DNA of 64,000 nt from RGIG3009 sp045541495 (GCA_045541495.1 JAZQJE010000009.1:1-64000), one strand, 5' to 3'; shown: positions 43,789 through 52,910, counted from the first letter of the stretch. The notes: generated from the letters alone by a model not told the origin. A program made the numbers and translations.

Positions 43789-44260
43789 AACCGTTCAAAA
43801 CGTACAAACTGAAATTGAGATAGGCGGCAAACAGCAGCCACAGAATATACGGTACCATCAACCAAAAAGCGGTTTTGGAAATGGGGCAAAAGCGGATGGC
43901 GGTAAGCACCACCAACGATAACAACAATAGTAACCAGAAGAAGGCGAACAAGCGCCATTCCAAACGGAAGAAAAATAACGGCCACAATCCGTTGACGATG
44001 ACTTGTAACAGATACAGGCGAAGAGCGGGACCGCGGTCGATATCACCGCTGACATACACCAAATAAGCCGCAAGGGACATGAGGGCATACAGAATGGTCC
44101 ATGCCACGGGGAAGAGCCAAGCAGGTGGAGCCAACGGCGGCTTTTCCAATCCGTCAAAACTTAAATTTCCGCCCAGTAAAGTTCCCAGTCCCGCACCGAT
44201 CACAAATGTGTAGATCACAAAAAAGAGCAGGGCTTTCCAATCAATCGATCGTTGTTTCAT
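43787..44260 (-). CDS. tspO: TspO/MBR family membrane protein
   Basis: A 157-residue protein with five membrane helices. Motifs include the KPPLAPPAWLFPVAWTILYA segment and the W/N-rich VNGLWPLFFFRLEWRLFAFF segment, which mark the translocator protein family. Relatives bind porphyrins and may handle tetrapyrroles or stress signals; hemZ is elsewhere in the window, but linkage is not evidence. ATG at 44260 follows AGAGGTGATGG. Confidence 0.93.
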   Translation of the reverse strand: MKQRSIDWKALLFFVIYTFVIGAGLGTLLGGNLSFDGLEKPPLAPPAWLFPVAWTILYALMSLAAYLVYVSGDIDRGPALRLYLLQVIVNGLWPLFFFRLEWRLFAFFWLLLLLSLVVLTAIRFCPISKTAFWLMVPYILWLLFAAYLNFSLYVLNG

Positions 44261-44299
44261 CGTTCCATCACCTCTTGTCATAGTATATGAGAAAGAGGG

Positions 44300-44338
44300 A
44301 AAAATATGAACGAGGACAGCACTTATGGGCTGTCCCCG
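44300..44338 (-). terminator. Probable terminator of cysK
   Basis: A 10-bp stem with one G-U pair (44311-44320 with 44329-44338), followed on the minus strand by TTCATATTTTT. It lies 9 bp after the cysK stop. Confidence 0.7.
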
Positions 44339-44346
44339 CTTTTTGT

Positions 44347-45267
44347 TTATTCGAATAAAGGTGTTGATAAGTAGCGTTCACCGGTATCGGGAAGCAATAC
44401 CACAATGGTTTTGTTCTTGTTTTCTTCCCGCCGGGCTAATGTGAGAGCGGCATATACCGCCGCGCCGGACGTGATGCCGCACAATAAGCCTTCGCGTGTG
44501 GCCAAGGTGCGGCCCGTTTGATAGGCTTGTTGTTCGGTGACAGGGAAGATCTCATCGATTACGGTGGTGTCCAAGGTATCGGGAACAAATCCCGCACCGA
44601 TTCCCTGCAATCCGTGAGCGCCTGCGGGCCGTCCCGATAAGACGGCGGAAGCGGCGGGTTCTACGGCTACCACTTGTACGGCGGGATTACGGGATTTTAA
44701 ATAGCGTCCTACGCCGCTGATGGTGCCGCCGGTGCCTACCCCTGCCACAAAGATATCCACCTGTCCGTCGGTATCGTTCCAGATTTCGGGGCCGGTGGTA
44801 TCAAAATGTGCTTTCGGATTAGCGGGGTTGGCAAATTGATCGGGAATGAAACTGTTAGGAAGGGAAGCTGCCAATTCGCTGGCTTTTTGGATAGCACCGC
44901 TCATACCGTTGGCACCGTCGGTCAACACCAGTTCGGCGCCGTATGCGGTTAACAACCGCCGCCGTTCCATGCTCATGGTATCGGGCATGGTGAGGATGAC
45001 GCGGTATCCTCGTGCGGCAGCTACCGCCGCCAAGCCCAAGCCGGTATTGCCGCTGGTGGGCTCGATAATGGTGGCGCCTGCCTGCAAACGGCCGTCCGCT
45101 TCGGCGGCATCCAACATGGCGCGGGCAATGCGATCTTTGGCACTGCCGGCGGGATTGAAATATTCTAACTTAGCCAGTACGGTGGCGGATACAGTCGGGT
45201 CGATATTCCCCAGTTGCACAAGGGGAGTATTGCCGATCAAATCGGTAATGTTGCGGGCGATTTTCAT
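44347..45267 (-). CDS. cysK: Cysteine synthase A (O-acetylserine sulfhydrylase)
   Basis: A 306-residue PLP enzyme joining O-acetylserine and sulfide to cysteine. PLP Lys44 lies in NPAGSAKDRIA (family NPxxSVKDR), the substrate loop is TSGNTG, the phosphate-binding loop is GVGTGGTISG, and GITSGAA is near the C-terminus. ATG at 45267 follows AAGGAG. It is divergent from metY-metA with 142 bp between, so sulfur assimilation genes cluster here. No cysE is in the window. Confidence 0.95.
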   Translation of the reverse strand: MKIARNITDLIGNTPLVQLGNIDPTVSATVLAKLEYFNPAGSAKDRIARAMLDAAEADGRLQAGATIIEPTSGNTGLGLAAVAAARGYRVILTMPDTMSMERRRLLTAYGAELVLTDGANGMSGAIQKASELAASLPNSFIPDQFANPANPKAHFDTTGPEIWNDTDGQVDIFVAGVGTGGTISGVGRYLKSRNPAVQVVAVEPAASAVLSGRPAGAHGLQGIGAGFVPDTLDTTVIDEIFPVTEQQAYQTGRTLATREGLLCGITSGAAVYAALTLARREENKNKTIVVLLPDTGERYLSTPLFE

Positions 45268-45289
45268 AACTCCACGCTCCTTTCTTTCA

Positions 45290-45318
45290 ACTGTATTCTT
45301 TTGAACGGGGTTTGTCAA
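45290..45318 (-). promoter_or_regulatory. Sigma-A promoter of cysK
   Basis: On the minus strand, TTGACA (45318-45313), 17 bp, TACAGT (45295-45290), 22 bp before the ATG. Confidence 0.8.
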
Positions 45319-45347
45319 GGGATGGAAAATATTTTTGTAAAAAACCA

Positions 45348-45376
45348 TATACAACCGAAAAAAAAGATGATATAAT
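45348..45376 (+). promoter_or_regulatory. Sigma-A promoter of metY-metA
   Basis: TATACA (45348-45353), 17 bp, TATAAT (45371-45376), about 33 bp before the metY ATG. The short leader leaves no room for a SAM riboswitch or T-box. Confidence 0.65.
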
Positions 45377-45409
45377 ATTGTATTATCATGATCACGGAGG
45401 GTGATTACT

Positions 45410-46693
45410 ATGAAAAAACCGGAAATCGGAACACGATGCGTACAGGGCGGTTATCGTCCGGGAAATGGGGAGCCTCGTCAAATTCCCATCATTCAAAGTA
45501 CGACGTTTAAATATGAAACTACCGAGGCCATGGGTAAGTTGTTTGATCTGGAGGCAAACGGGTATTTCTATTCCCGTTTGCAAAATCCCACTTGCGACGC
45601 GGTGGCTGCCAAGATCTGTGAATTGGAAGGCGGCACTGCCGCCATGCTGACTTCGTCGGGAATGGCCGCCAGTTTTTTGGCGGTGTTTAACCTGTGCAGC
45701 GCGGGGGATCATTTTGTATCCAGCGCCGCGATCTACGGCGGGACATTTAACCTGTTTGCCGTTACCTTAAAACGCATGGGGATCGACGTGACCTTTGTCT
45801 CCCCCGATGCCACCGACGAAGAGTTGGATGCGGCGTTCCGTCCCGAAACCAAACTGGTATTCGGCGAGACCATCGCCAACCCCGCGCTGAAAGTGTTGGA
45901 TATCGAGCGATTTGCCAAAGTGGCTCACGATCACGGTGTGCCGCTGATCATTGATAATACGTTCCCCACATCCGTGCATTGTCGTCCTTTCGAATGGGGC
46001 GCGGATATCGTTGTTCACGCCACCACCAAATATATGGACGGTCACGGCGGTGCTGTGGGCGGTGCGATCGTGGATTCGGGCAAATTTGATTGGACGAAAT
46101 ACCCCGAAAAATTCCCCGGCCTGTGCACGCCCGACGAAAGTTATCACGGTGTTACCTATACCGAGCGGTTTGGCATCGAGGGCGCTTATATCACCAAAGC
46201 GACCGCACAACTGATGCGTGATCTGGGCGTGACGCCCGCTCCCATGAGCGCGTTTTTGCTGAACTTGGGGCTGGAAAGCCTCCACGTGCGGATGAAACGG
46301 CACAGCGACACCGCGTTGGCCATTGCGCAATATCTGGAAAACAATGAGCGGATCGGATGGGTGAATTTCCCCGGTTTACCGTCCTCTCCCGACTATGCTC
46401 TTGCGCAAAAATATCTCCCCGACGGTACTTGCGGTGTCATCAGTTTCGGCGTAAAAGGCGGACGGGAAGCCGCTGCCAAGTTTATGAACGCCTTGCGGCT
46501 GATTGCCATTGAGACCCATGTGGCGGATGCTCGTTCTTGCTGTCTGCATCCCGCTACGGCCACCCATCGTCAATTGAGCGATGAAGATTTGGTAGCTTGC
46601 GGTGTTGGTCCCGATCTGATCCGTTTGTCGGTGGGATTGGAAGATGCCGCCGACCTGATTGCCGATATTGAACAGGCACTTCAAACTATCTGA
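45410..46693 (+). CDS. metY: O-acetylhomoserine sulfhydrylase
   Basis: A 427-residue PLP enzyme of the Cys/Met metabolism family. The PLP Lys207 lies in HATTKYMDGHGG. The length, the insertion after the lysine (YTERFGIEGAYITKATAQLM) and LHPATATHRQLS near the end match the MetY subgroup better than methionine gamma-lyase. It would form homocysteine from O-acetylhomoserine and sulfide. metA follows 15 bp later and supplies that substrate. ATG at 45410 follows GGAGGGTG. A gamma-lyase activity cannot be fully excluded. Confidence 0.88.
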   Translation: MKKPEIGTRCVQGGYRPGNGEPRQIPIIQSTTFKYETTEAMGKLFDLEANGYFYSRLQNPTCDAVAAKICELEGGTAAMLTSSGMAASFLAVFNLCSAGDHFVSSAAIYGGTFNLFAVTLKRMGIDVTFVSPDATDEELDAAFRPETKLVFGETIANPALKVLDIERFAKVAHDHGVPLIIDNTFPTSVHCRPFEWGADIVVHATTKYMDGHGGAVGGAIVDSGKFDWTKYPEKFPGLCTPDESYHGVTYTERFGIEGAYITKATAQLMRDLGVTPAPMSAFLLNLGLESLHVRMKRHSDTALAIAQYLENNERIGWVNFPGLPSSPDYALAQKYLPDGTCGVISFGVKGGREAAAKFMNALRLIAIETHVADARSCCLHPATATHRQLSDEDLVACGVGPDLIRLSVGLEDAADLIADIEQALQTI

Positions 46694-46708
46694 TAAGGAT
46701 GAGTACAC

Positions 46709-47626
46709 ATGCCCATCAAAATACCCAATAATCTGCCGGCGGTACAAACGTTGGCGGAAGAAAATATTTTTGCCATGACCGAGACGCGGGCCATCACGCA
46801 GGACATTCGTCCGCTGAGGATTCTGCTTCTCAATCTCATGCCCAAAAAAATTGAAACGGAGACCCAGATCTCCCGTATACTGGGTAATACCCCCTTGCAG
46901 ATCGATCTCACCTTGATTCGCACGGCTTCTCATCAGTCGCAAAACACCAATCAAGAACATTTATTGGCGTTTTATAAGACCTTTGATGACGTGCGGCACG
47001 AGAAATTCGACGGCATGATCATCACCGGTGCACCGGTGGAATTGATGGAATTTGAAAACGTGGATTATTGGGACGAACTGTGTGAGATCATGGATTGGAG
47101 CGTTACCAATGTTCACAGTACCCTGCATATCTGCTGGGGTGCGCAGGCGGGGTTGTATCACCATTACGGCGTGCCGAAATATCGGTTGCCGAAAAAGTTG
47201 TTCGGCGTATTTCCCCATCGGGCGGAGTATACCCGCTCTATGCTACTTCGCGGATTTGACGACGTGTTTTATGTGCCCCATTCCCGTTACACCTACGTGG
47301 CGCGGGAAGATATTGATGCTGTGCCGGAACTCAAAGTATTGGCCTCTTCCGAAGAAGCGGGCATTCATATTGTGGCCAAACAAGGCGGACGGCAATTCTT
47401 TGTTATGGGTCATTCGGAATACGATCCGCTGACGTTAGATGCGGAATATCGTCGCGATGCGGCGGCGGGGTTGGATACCGCAATTCCCGAAAACTATTAT
47501 CCCGACAACGATCCTTCAAAAGCGCCATTGGTGACGTGGCGTGCTCACGGCAGTTTGTTGTTTATCAACTGGCTCAACTATTTTGTGTACCAGTCCACAC
47601 CCTATGACCTGAAAGAATTGAAATAA
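46709..47626 (+). CDS. metAA: Homoserine O-acetyltransferase (MetA family)
   Basis: A 305-residue acyltransferase. Catalytic residues align at Cys142 (HICWGAQAG), His235 and Glu237 (MGHSEYDP). Position 111 is Glu (GAPVELMEF), the residue tied to acetyl-CoA use in B. cereus MetA, where succinyl-using enzymes have Gly. So it likely makes O-acetylhomoserine for metY, giving methionine by direct sulfhydrylation. It is 15 bp after metY. No clear terminator follows before the T-box promoter. Confidence 0.93.
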   Translation: MPIKIPNNLPAVQTLAEENIFAMTETRAITQDIRPLRILLLNLMPKKIETETQISRILGNTPLQIDLTLIRTASHQSQNTNQEHLLAFYKTFDDVRHEKFDGMIITGAPVELMEFENVDYWDELCEIMDWSVTNVHSTLHICWGAQAGLYHHYGVPKYRLPKKLFGVFPHRAEYTRSMLLRGFDDVFYVPHSRYTYVAREDIDAVPELKVLASSEEAGIHIVAKQGGRQFFVMGHSEYDPLTLDAEYRRDAAAGLDTAIPENYYPDNDPSKAPLVTWRAHGSLLFINWLNYFVYQSTPYDLKELK

Positions 47627-47651
47627 AAGTAAAAAACTTTTCAAAAAACGA

Positions 47652-47680
47652 TTGACAAGCGGTTTTTACGGTGTTATAAT
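47652..47680 (+). promoter_or_regulatory. Sigma-A promoter of the branched-chain acid operon (P1)
   Basis: Full consensus TTGACA (47652-47657), 17 bp, TATAAT (47675-47680). It drives the first T-box leader. Confidence 0.92.
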
Positions 47681-47686
47681 GGCGAA

Positions 47687-47970
47687 AATTGAATACCAAA
47701 GGCTGTGACGAAGACGGTCGGAGATGTGTGATTTACAGAGAGCTGGTGGGTGGTGCGAATCGGCAATGACAGTTTCCAATGACCTATCCCTTCCGAGCCG
47801 GAAGCCCGAACGACCGTGAGGTTTAGTAGATCCTTCCCGTGATTGCTGCGTAAAGGCATACGGATTGTTAGATCCTGAGTGGCAGTGGATACACTGCAAT
47901 TTGAGTGGTACCGCGAGTGTTGATGATACACCCGTCTCAAAGACGTTTGAGACGGGTGTTTTATTTTTGT
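47687..47970 (+). promoter_or_regulatory. T-box riboswitch 1, predicted tRNA-Ile (AUC specifier)
   Basis: Stem I base GGCT (47701-47704) pairs with AGCC, and AGAGAGCTGG plus GGTGCGAA are the conserved distal elements. The T-box sequence TGAGTGGTACCGCGAG (47902-47917) has U at the variable position, pairing with a tRNA discriminator A. The terminator is a 14-bp stem (47928-47941 with 47946-47959) plus T-run. The specifier loop, delimited by GACC and CTTC, gives ATC at 47786-47788, set six bases before GAGCC as in leader 2. Uncharged tRNA-Ile should cause read-through. The base after the codon is C rather than the usual purine, a small reservation. Confidence 0.88.
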
Positions 47971-47991
47971 CCAAAAAAGGAGGAATTAACG

Positions 47992-50256
47992 ATGGCAACT
48001 GTTGACACCGAAAAATTGTTGGAGGTGGCCGCCCGTATTCGGGAAATGCGTGAAATTTGCGGGTTTACCGAAACCGAAATGGCAGAAAAGACCGAAGTCA
48101 CCGTAGAGGAATACCGTGGATATGAAAACGGTGTACAGGATTTCCCGTTCACCTTTATCCACAAATGCGCGTTGGCGTTTGATCTGGGTATTTCCGATCT
48201 ACTGGAAGGGCACAGTGCGAATCTGTCTTCCTACACTGTCACTCGCAAAGGGCAGGGGCAGGAGACCGCTAAAGAGGACGGTATCTCCATTCAAAACTTG
48301 GCACCGTTGTTCCGCAAAAAGATCGCGGAACCTTATTGGGTGCGGTATGAATACGATCCCTCCCAAGAGAACAAACCCATTCATCTGACCAAGCACAGCG
48401 GTCAGGAATTTGACCTGATCATCAGCGGCAAACTGAAAGTGCAAGTGGGCAACCACGTGGAAGTGCTGGGCGAAGGGGACAGTATCTATTACAATAGTTC
48501 TACCCCTCACGGTATGATCGCCGTGGACGGCAGTGATTGTGTGTTCTGCGCGGTGGTATTGCCCGGTGAAGACGTGAAAGAAGAAGTGGTGCGTCAAAGC
48601 ATCGTGACCGCCAAGGAATCCGAGCCGCTCACGTGTGAAAAGTTCGTGAAAACGGAAGAGGACGAACAGGGCAGTCTGAAGAGCATCGAATTTACCAACA
48701 CCGACACGTTCAACTTCGGTTTTGACATTGTGGACGGGATCGCGGAAAAACATCCCGATAAACTGGCGATGTTGCATCTGGACAAATACAAGAACGAGCG
48801 GCGGTTCACCTTTAAAGACATCAAGCAGTATTCCAACCAGTGTGCCAACTATTTTACCTCGTTGGGGATCAAACGGGGCGACAAGGTGATGTTGGTGCTG
48901 AAACGGCACTATCAATTCTGGTTTGCCATGGTGGCGCTGCATAAACTGGGTGCTGTGGCCATCCCCGCCACCAACCAGTTAAAAGAACACGACTTTGAAT
49001 ATCGGTACAACGCGGCAGGAGTATCTGCCATCGTGTGCACTGCCGACGGTGACACCGCTGATCTGGCGGCGGCTGCTGCGGAAAAATGTCCCGGTGTGAC
49101 CACGAAGATTTTAGTGGGCGGTAAAAAAGACGGATGGCACGATTTTGATGAGGAATTCAAATTGTTCTCCCGCAAATTCGTTCGTCCCGAAAATGCGTCT
49201 GCAGGTGATGACACCGCCCTGATGTTTTTCACATCGGGTACCACCGGCAATCCCAAAATGGCGGCTCATAAACATACCTATGCGTTGGGCCATTTTGTCA
49301 CTGCCAAATATTGGCATTGTTGCGAACGGGACGGCTTGCACCTGACCATTTCCGATACCGGTTGGGGCAAATCCCTGTGGGGTAAACTGTACGGGCAATG
49401 GTTGTGTGAAGGTGCGGTATTCGTCTATGACTTCGACCGCTTTGACGAAAACGATATTCTTCCCATGTTTGCCCAATACAACATCACCACTTTCTGTGCG
49501 CCGCCCACCATGCTGCGCATGCTGATCCGTGGTGACTTAAGCAAATACGATCTGTCGTCCATCCATCACATGACCACCGCCGGTGAGGCACTTAACCCGG
49601 AAGTGTTCAAACAATTCAAGGCAGCCACGGGATTGGAGATTATGGAAGGGTTCGGGCAAACGGAAACCACCCTTGCCATTGCCAACTTGGTGGGTACGGC
49701 ACCGAAGATCGGATCCATGGGCAAAGCCTCACCGCAATTTGACATCGATATCGTCGATCCCGACGGTAACAGCGTGGCGGCGGGTGAAGTGGGCGAGATC
49801 GTCATTCATACCGACAAGAGCGTACCTTGCGGCTTGTTCAAAGAGTATTATCTGGATGAGGCAAAGACCACGGAAGCCTGGCACGACGATGTGTATCATA
49901 CCGGCGATACGGCATGGCGGGATGAAGACGGTTACTTCTGGTATGTCAGCCGTGTGGACGATGTGATCAAATCGTCCGGTTATCGTATCGGGCCCTTTGA
50001 GATCGAAAGTGTCATCATGGAATTGCCTTACGTGGTGGAATGCGGCGTATCTGCCGTCCCCGACGAGGTGCGCGGTCAGATCGTAAAGGCCAGCATCGTA
50101 TTGACCAACGGTACGGTGGGGACCGAAGAATTGAAAAAAGAAATTCAAACGTATGTGAAGGAACATACCGCCCCGTATAAATATCCCCGTATTGTGGAGT
50201 TTAAAACGGAATTACCCAAGACCATCAGCGGTAAGATCCAACGCAACAAACTTTGA
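47992..50256 (+). CDS. XRE HTH-cupin-acyl-CoA ligase fusion protein 1
   Basis: A 754-residue three-part protein. Residues about 10-72 are an XRE helix-turn-helix (IREMREICGFTETEMAEKTE). Residues 110-190 are a cupin (HSGQEFDLIISGKLKV, then GEGDSIYYN and TPHGM). Residues 235-754 are an AMP-forming acyl-CoA synthetase with P-loop TSGTTGNPK (414-422), GFGQTETT, DTAWRDEDGYFWYVSR and catalytic Lys748 in SGKIQRNK. The ligase resembles medium/short-chain acyl-CoA synthetases. Under an Ile T-box and upstream of VOR, I infer 2-methylbutyrate (or mixed branched acids) as substrate. ATG at 47992 follows AAAGGAGG. Confidence 0.85.
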   Translation: MATVDTEKLLEVAARIREMREICGFTETEMAEKTEVTVEEYRGYENGVQDFPFTFIHKCALAFDLGISDLLEGHSANLSSYTVTRKGQGQETAKEDGISIQNLAPLFRKKIAEPYWVRYEYDPSQENKPIHLTKHSGQEFDLIISGKLKVQVGNHVEVLGEGDSIYYNSSTPHGMIAVDGSDCVFCAVVLPGEDVKEEVVRQSIVTAKESEPLTCEKFVKTEEDEQGSLKSIEFTNTDTFNFGFDIVDGIAEKHPDKLAMLHLDKYKNERRFTFKDIKQYSNQCANYFTSLGIKRGDKVMLVLKRHYQFWFAMVALHKLGAVAIPATNQLKEHDFEYRYNAAGVSAIVCTADGDTADLAAAAAEKCPGVTTKILVGGKKDGWHDFDEEFKLFSRKFVRPENASAGDDTALMFFTSGTTGNPKMAAHKHTYALGHFVTAKYWHCCERDGLHLTISDTGWGKSLWGKLYGQWLCEGAVFVYDFDRFDENDILPMFAQYNITTFCAPPTMLRMLIRGDLSKYDLSSIHHMTTAGEALNPEVFKQFKAATGLEIMEGFGQTETTLAIANLVGTAPKIGSMGKASPQFDIDIVDPDGNSVAAGEVGEIVIHTDKSVPCGLFKEYYLDEAKTTEAWHDDVYHTGDTAWRDEDGYFWYVSRVDDVIKSSGYRIGPFEIESVIMELPYVVECGVSAVPDEVRGQIVKASIVLTNGTVGTEELKKEIQTYVKEHTAPYKYPRIVEFKTELPKTISGKIQRNKL

Positions 50257-50264
50257 TGTTTTTC

Positions 50265-50293
50265 TTGACATATCGCCAAAATCGTGCTATACT
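50265..50293 (+). promoter_or_regulatory. Sigma-A promoter of the second T-box unit (P2)
   Basis: TTGACA (50265-50270), 17 bp, TATACT (50288-50293), starting 9 bp after the first ligase gene. Confidence 0.88.
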
Positions 50294-50299
50294 AACTTC

Positions 50300-50582
50300 C
50301 AAATTGAACAAAAGGCTTTGACGAAGAGGGTACAGGAGAAGGACCCACAGAGAGATGGCGGTTGGTGCGAGTCCATTGGAGACCGCTTCTGTATTTGTAG
50401 CTTCCGAGCCGGAAGGAAGAACACCCGATAGGGTCAGTAGAACCTTCCCGTGATTGCTGCGTAAAGGCATACGGATTGTTAGATCCTGAGTGGCAGTGGT
50501 TTCACTGCAATTTGAGTGGTACCGCGGGTGATTGTGTATTCAGCACTCGTCTCAAAGTATGGCTTTGGGGCGAGTGCTTTTT
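50300..50582 (+). promoter_or_regulatory. T-box riboswitch 2, predicted tRNA-Val (GUA specifier)
   Basis: Stem I base GGCT (50314-50317) pairs with AGCC after CTTCCG. AGAGAGATGG and GTTGGTGCGA are the distal elements. The specifier loop lies between CTGTA and CTTC and gives GTA (50397-50399) followed by G, the usual purine. The T-box TGAGTGGTACCGCGG (50513-50527) has U at the variable position. The terminator is a long stem (50542-50557 with 50563-50578) plus T-run. From 50436 to 50528 it matches leader 1 (47825-47917) at 89 of 93 positions without gaps, while Stem I differs. Confidence 0.9.
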
Positions 50583-50616
50583 CGTTCCGAGCCCCTCAGT
50601 AAAAGGAGGAAGTACG

Positions 50617-52905
50617 ATGCAACAAATAAGCGGTTTAGACTACAAAATTCGAGAAATGGCGGGCCGTATTCGCGAACTGCGGGAGATCGAGGGCTTATCC
50701 CCCGAAGACATGGCGCGCAAAACCGATGTGACAACGGAAGAATATCTTCGTTGTGAAAACGGCGAAAGCGACTTGCACTTTGCCTTTATTTATCGCTGTG
50801 CTCAAGCACTCGGTGTGAACGTCACCGATATCATAGAAGGTTACAGCCCCAATTTGAAATCCTATACGGTGACCCGTATGGGTGGGGGACAGGAGATCGC
50901 ACAAGCCCACGGCATGACCTATTACAATTTAGCGTATGCGTTCCAAAACCGTATCGCTGAGCCGTTGTATGTGCGCAGCGTATACGACGAAGCCGCCCAA
51001 AATCGCGATATCGAACTCACCACCCACGACGGACAGGAATTGGACATCGTGGTGGAAGGCCATTTGATGGTGCAGATCGGGGAACATCGGGAAGTGTTGG
51101 GCCCCGGCGATACCATTTATTTTGACAGTGATACGCCTCACGGGATGATCGCCGTGAAAGGTCACGATTGCGTGTTTTATGCCATTGTTCTCAACCCCAC
51201 GGGCGAACCCATTCCTGAATTGACACCGCAAAAAGCCATTGCCCAAACCACCGTTCCGAAGAAAGACCAAAAGGAACGGTTGTACCAGCAGTTTATCGAG
51301 GTGGAAGAAAACGAAAAAGGAACCCCCACTTCCATCACTTTTAAAAATACCGATCAGTTTAATTTTGCCTTTGATCTGGTGGATGAACTGGCCAAACGCG
51401 AGCCGGAAAAACTGGCGATGCTGCACCTTTCCCGCGATAAGACCGAACGCCGTTTTACCTTTACGGATATGAAAAAAGCCTCTAACCAGTGTGCCAACTA
51501 TTTCAAATCCTTGGGTATCAAAAAAGGCGACCGCGTGATGTTGGTGCTCAAACGCCATTATCAATTCTGGTTTGCCATGTTGGGTCTTAACAAATTGGGT
51601 GCTGTGGCCATTCCCGCTACCAACCAATTGCAGGAACACGACTTTGAATATCGGTTCCAAACGGCGGGTGTGTCCGCTATCGTGTGTACCGCCGATGGGG
51701 ATGTGGCCCACCAAGTGGAGATTGCGGCAGAAAAGTGCTCCACGTTGCAGCATAAACTCATTGTCAACGGTACCCGTGAGGGATGGCGCAGTTTCGACGA
51801 GGAATATCCGTTGTACAGCACCCACTTTAAGCGGACCGATGAATCCCCGTGCGGAGAAGATTTACTGTTGATGTTCTTTACTTCCGGCACATCGGGATAT
51901 CCCAAAATTGCCGCTCATAATCATAAATATCCGCTGGGACATTTCCATACCGCTAAGTACTGGCACAACGCCGATCCCGACGGTTTGCACCTCACTATTT
52001 CCGATACCGGTTGGGCCAAATCCATGTGGGGAAAACTGTATGGCCAATGGTTGTGTGAGGCGGCCACCTTTGTGTATGACTTTGATCGTTTCGATGCGGC
52101 GGATATTCTGCCCCTGTTTGCGAAATATCACATCACCACATTCTGTGCACCACCGACCATGTTGCGGATGATGGTGAAACAGGATATTTCTCAATACGAT
52201 TTGTCTTCCGTTCAACATATGACCACCGCGGGTGAGGCTCTCAACCCCGAAGTGTATCGCCAATTTGAAAAAGCCACAGGTTTGCAGATCTTGGAAGGAT
52301 TCGGTCAATCCGAAAGCACCATGATCATCGGTAACCTGACGGGTGCTTCCCATAAGATCGGGTCCATGGGCAAACCCGCGCCGATCTATGATGTGTCGTT
52401 GGTGGATGCTGATGGTAATCCCGTCCCCACCGGTGAAGTGGGTGAGATCGTGGTCGATGTGAAAAACGGGGCGCCTTGCGGCCTGTTCACCGGATACTAT
52501 GGTGATCCCGAAAAGACCGCCGAGGTGTGGCACGATGGGTTCTATCACACGGGTGATACCGCGTGGCGGGACGAAGATGGGTTTTACTGGTATGTGGGCC
52601 GTGTGGACGATGTAATCAAATCATCCGGCTACCGTATCGGGCCTTTCGAGATCGAAAGCGTGATCATGGAACTGCCCTATGTGTTGGAATGCGGTGTGTC
52701 CGCGGCACCCGATGAAGTGCGCGGTCAGATCGTGAAAGCCAGTATCGTACTGACCAAGGGCACCGAACCCACGGAAGAACTCAAAAAAGAAATTCAAACC
52801 TATGTAAAAGAGCATACCGCTCCTTACAAATATCCCCGCTTGATCGTGTTCCGCGACGAGTTGCCCAAAACCGTCAGTGGCAAGATCCAGCGTAACAAGT
52901 TGTGA
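50617..52905 (+). CDS. XRE HTH-cupin-acyl-CoA ligase fusion protein 2
   Basis: A 762-residue paralog of the preceding gene with the same order: XRE HTH (IRELREIEGLSPEDMARKTD), cupin (GQELDIVVEGHLMVQIGE; GDTIYFDSDTPHG) and AMP-forming ligase (FTSGTSGYPKIAAH; GFGQSEST; SGKIQRNK). The ligase halves are very similar, the HTH/cupin halves less so. Its own Val T-box suggests isobutyrate as the favoured substrate (isobutyryl-CoA leads to 2-oxoisovalerate and valine). ATG at 50617 follows AAAAGGAGGA. The downstream VOR genes follow without a terminator. Confidence 0.85.
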   Translation: MQQISGLDYKIREMAGRIRELREIEGLSPEDMARKTDVTTEEYLRCENGESDLHFAFIYRCAQALGVNVTDIIEGYSPNLKSYTVTRMGGGQEIAQAHGMTYYNLAYAFQNRIAEPLYVRSVYDEAAQNRDIELTTHDGQELDIVVEGHLMVQIGEHREVLGPGDTIYFDSDTPHGMIAVKGHDCVFYAIVLNPTGEPIPELTPQKAIAQTTVPKKDQKERLYQQFIEVEENEKGTPTSITFKNTDQFNFAFDLVDELAKREPEKLAMLHLSRDKTERRFTFTDMKKASNQCANYFKSLGIKKGDRVMLVLKRHYQFWFAMLGLNKLGAVAIPATNQLQEHDFEYRFQTAGVSAIVCTADGDVAHQVEIAAEKCSTLQHKLIVNGTREGWRSFDEEYPLYSTHFKRTDESPCGEDLLLMFFTSGTSGYPKIAAHNHKYPLGHFHTAKYWHNADPDGLHLTISDTGWAKSMWGKLYGQWLCEAATFVYDFDRFDAADILPLFAKYHITTFCAPPTMLRMMVKQDISQYDLSSVQHMTTAGEALNPEVYRQFEKATGLQILEGFGQSESTMIIGNLTGASHKIGSMGKPAPIYDVSLVDADGNPVPTGEVGEIVVDVKNGAPCGLFTGYYGDPEKTAEVWHDGFYHTGDTAWRDEDGFYWYVGRVDDVIKSSGYRIGPFEIESVIMELPYVLECGVSAAPDEVRGQIVKASIVLTKGTEPTEELKKEIQTYVKEHTAPYKYPRLIVFRDELPKTVSGKIQRNKL

Positions 52906-52910
52906 TTGTT

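Noticed and set aside
45377..45409. SAM riboswitch or T-box before metY
   Set aside because: Only about 30 nt separate the promoter from the start codon.
47625..47641. AT-only inverted repeat (AAAAGT-N5-ACTTTT) after metA, possible operator for the XRE domain or terminator
   Set aside because: Too weak as a terminator, and no second copy was found before P2, so an operator cannot be supported.
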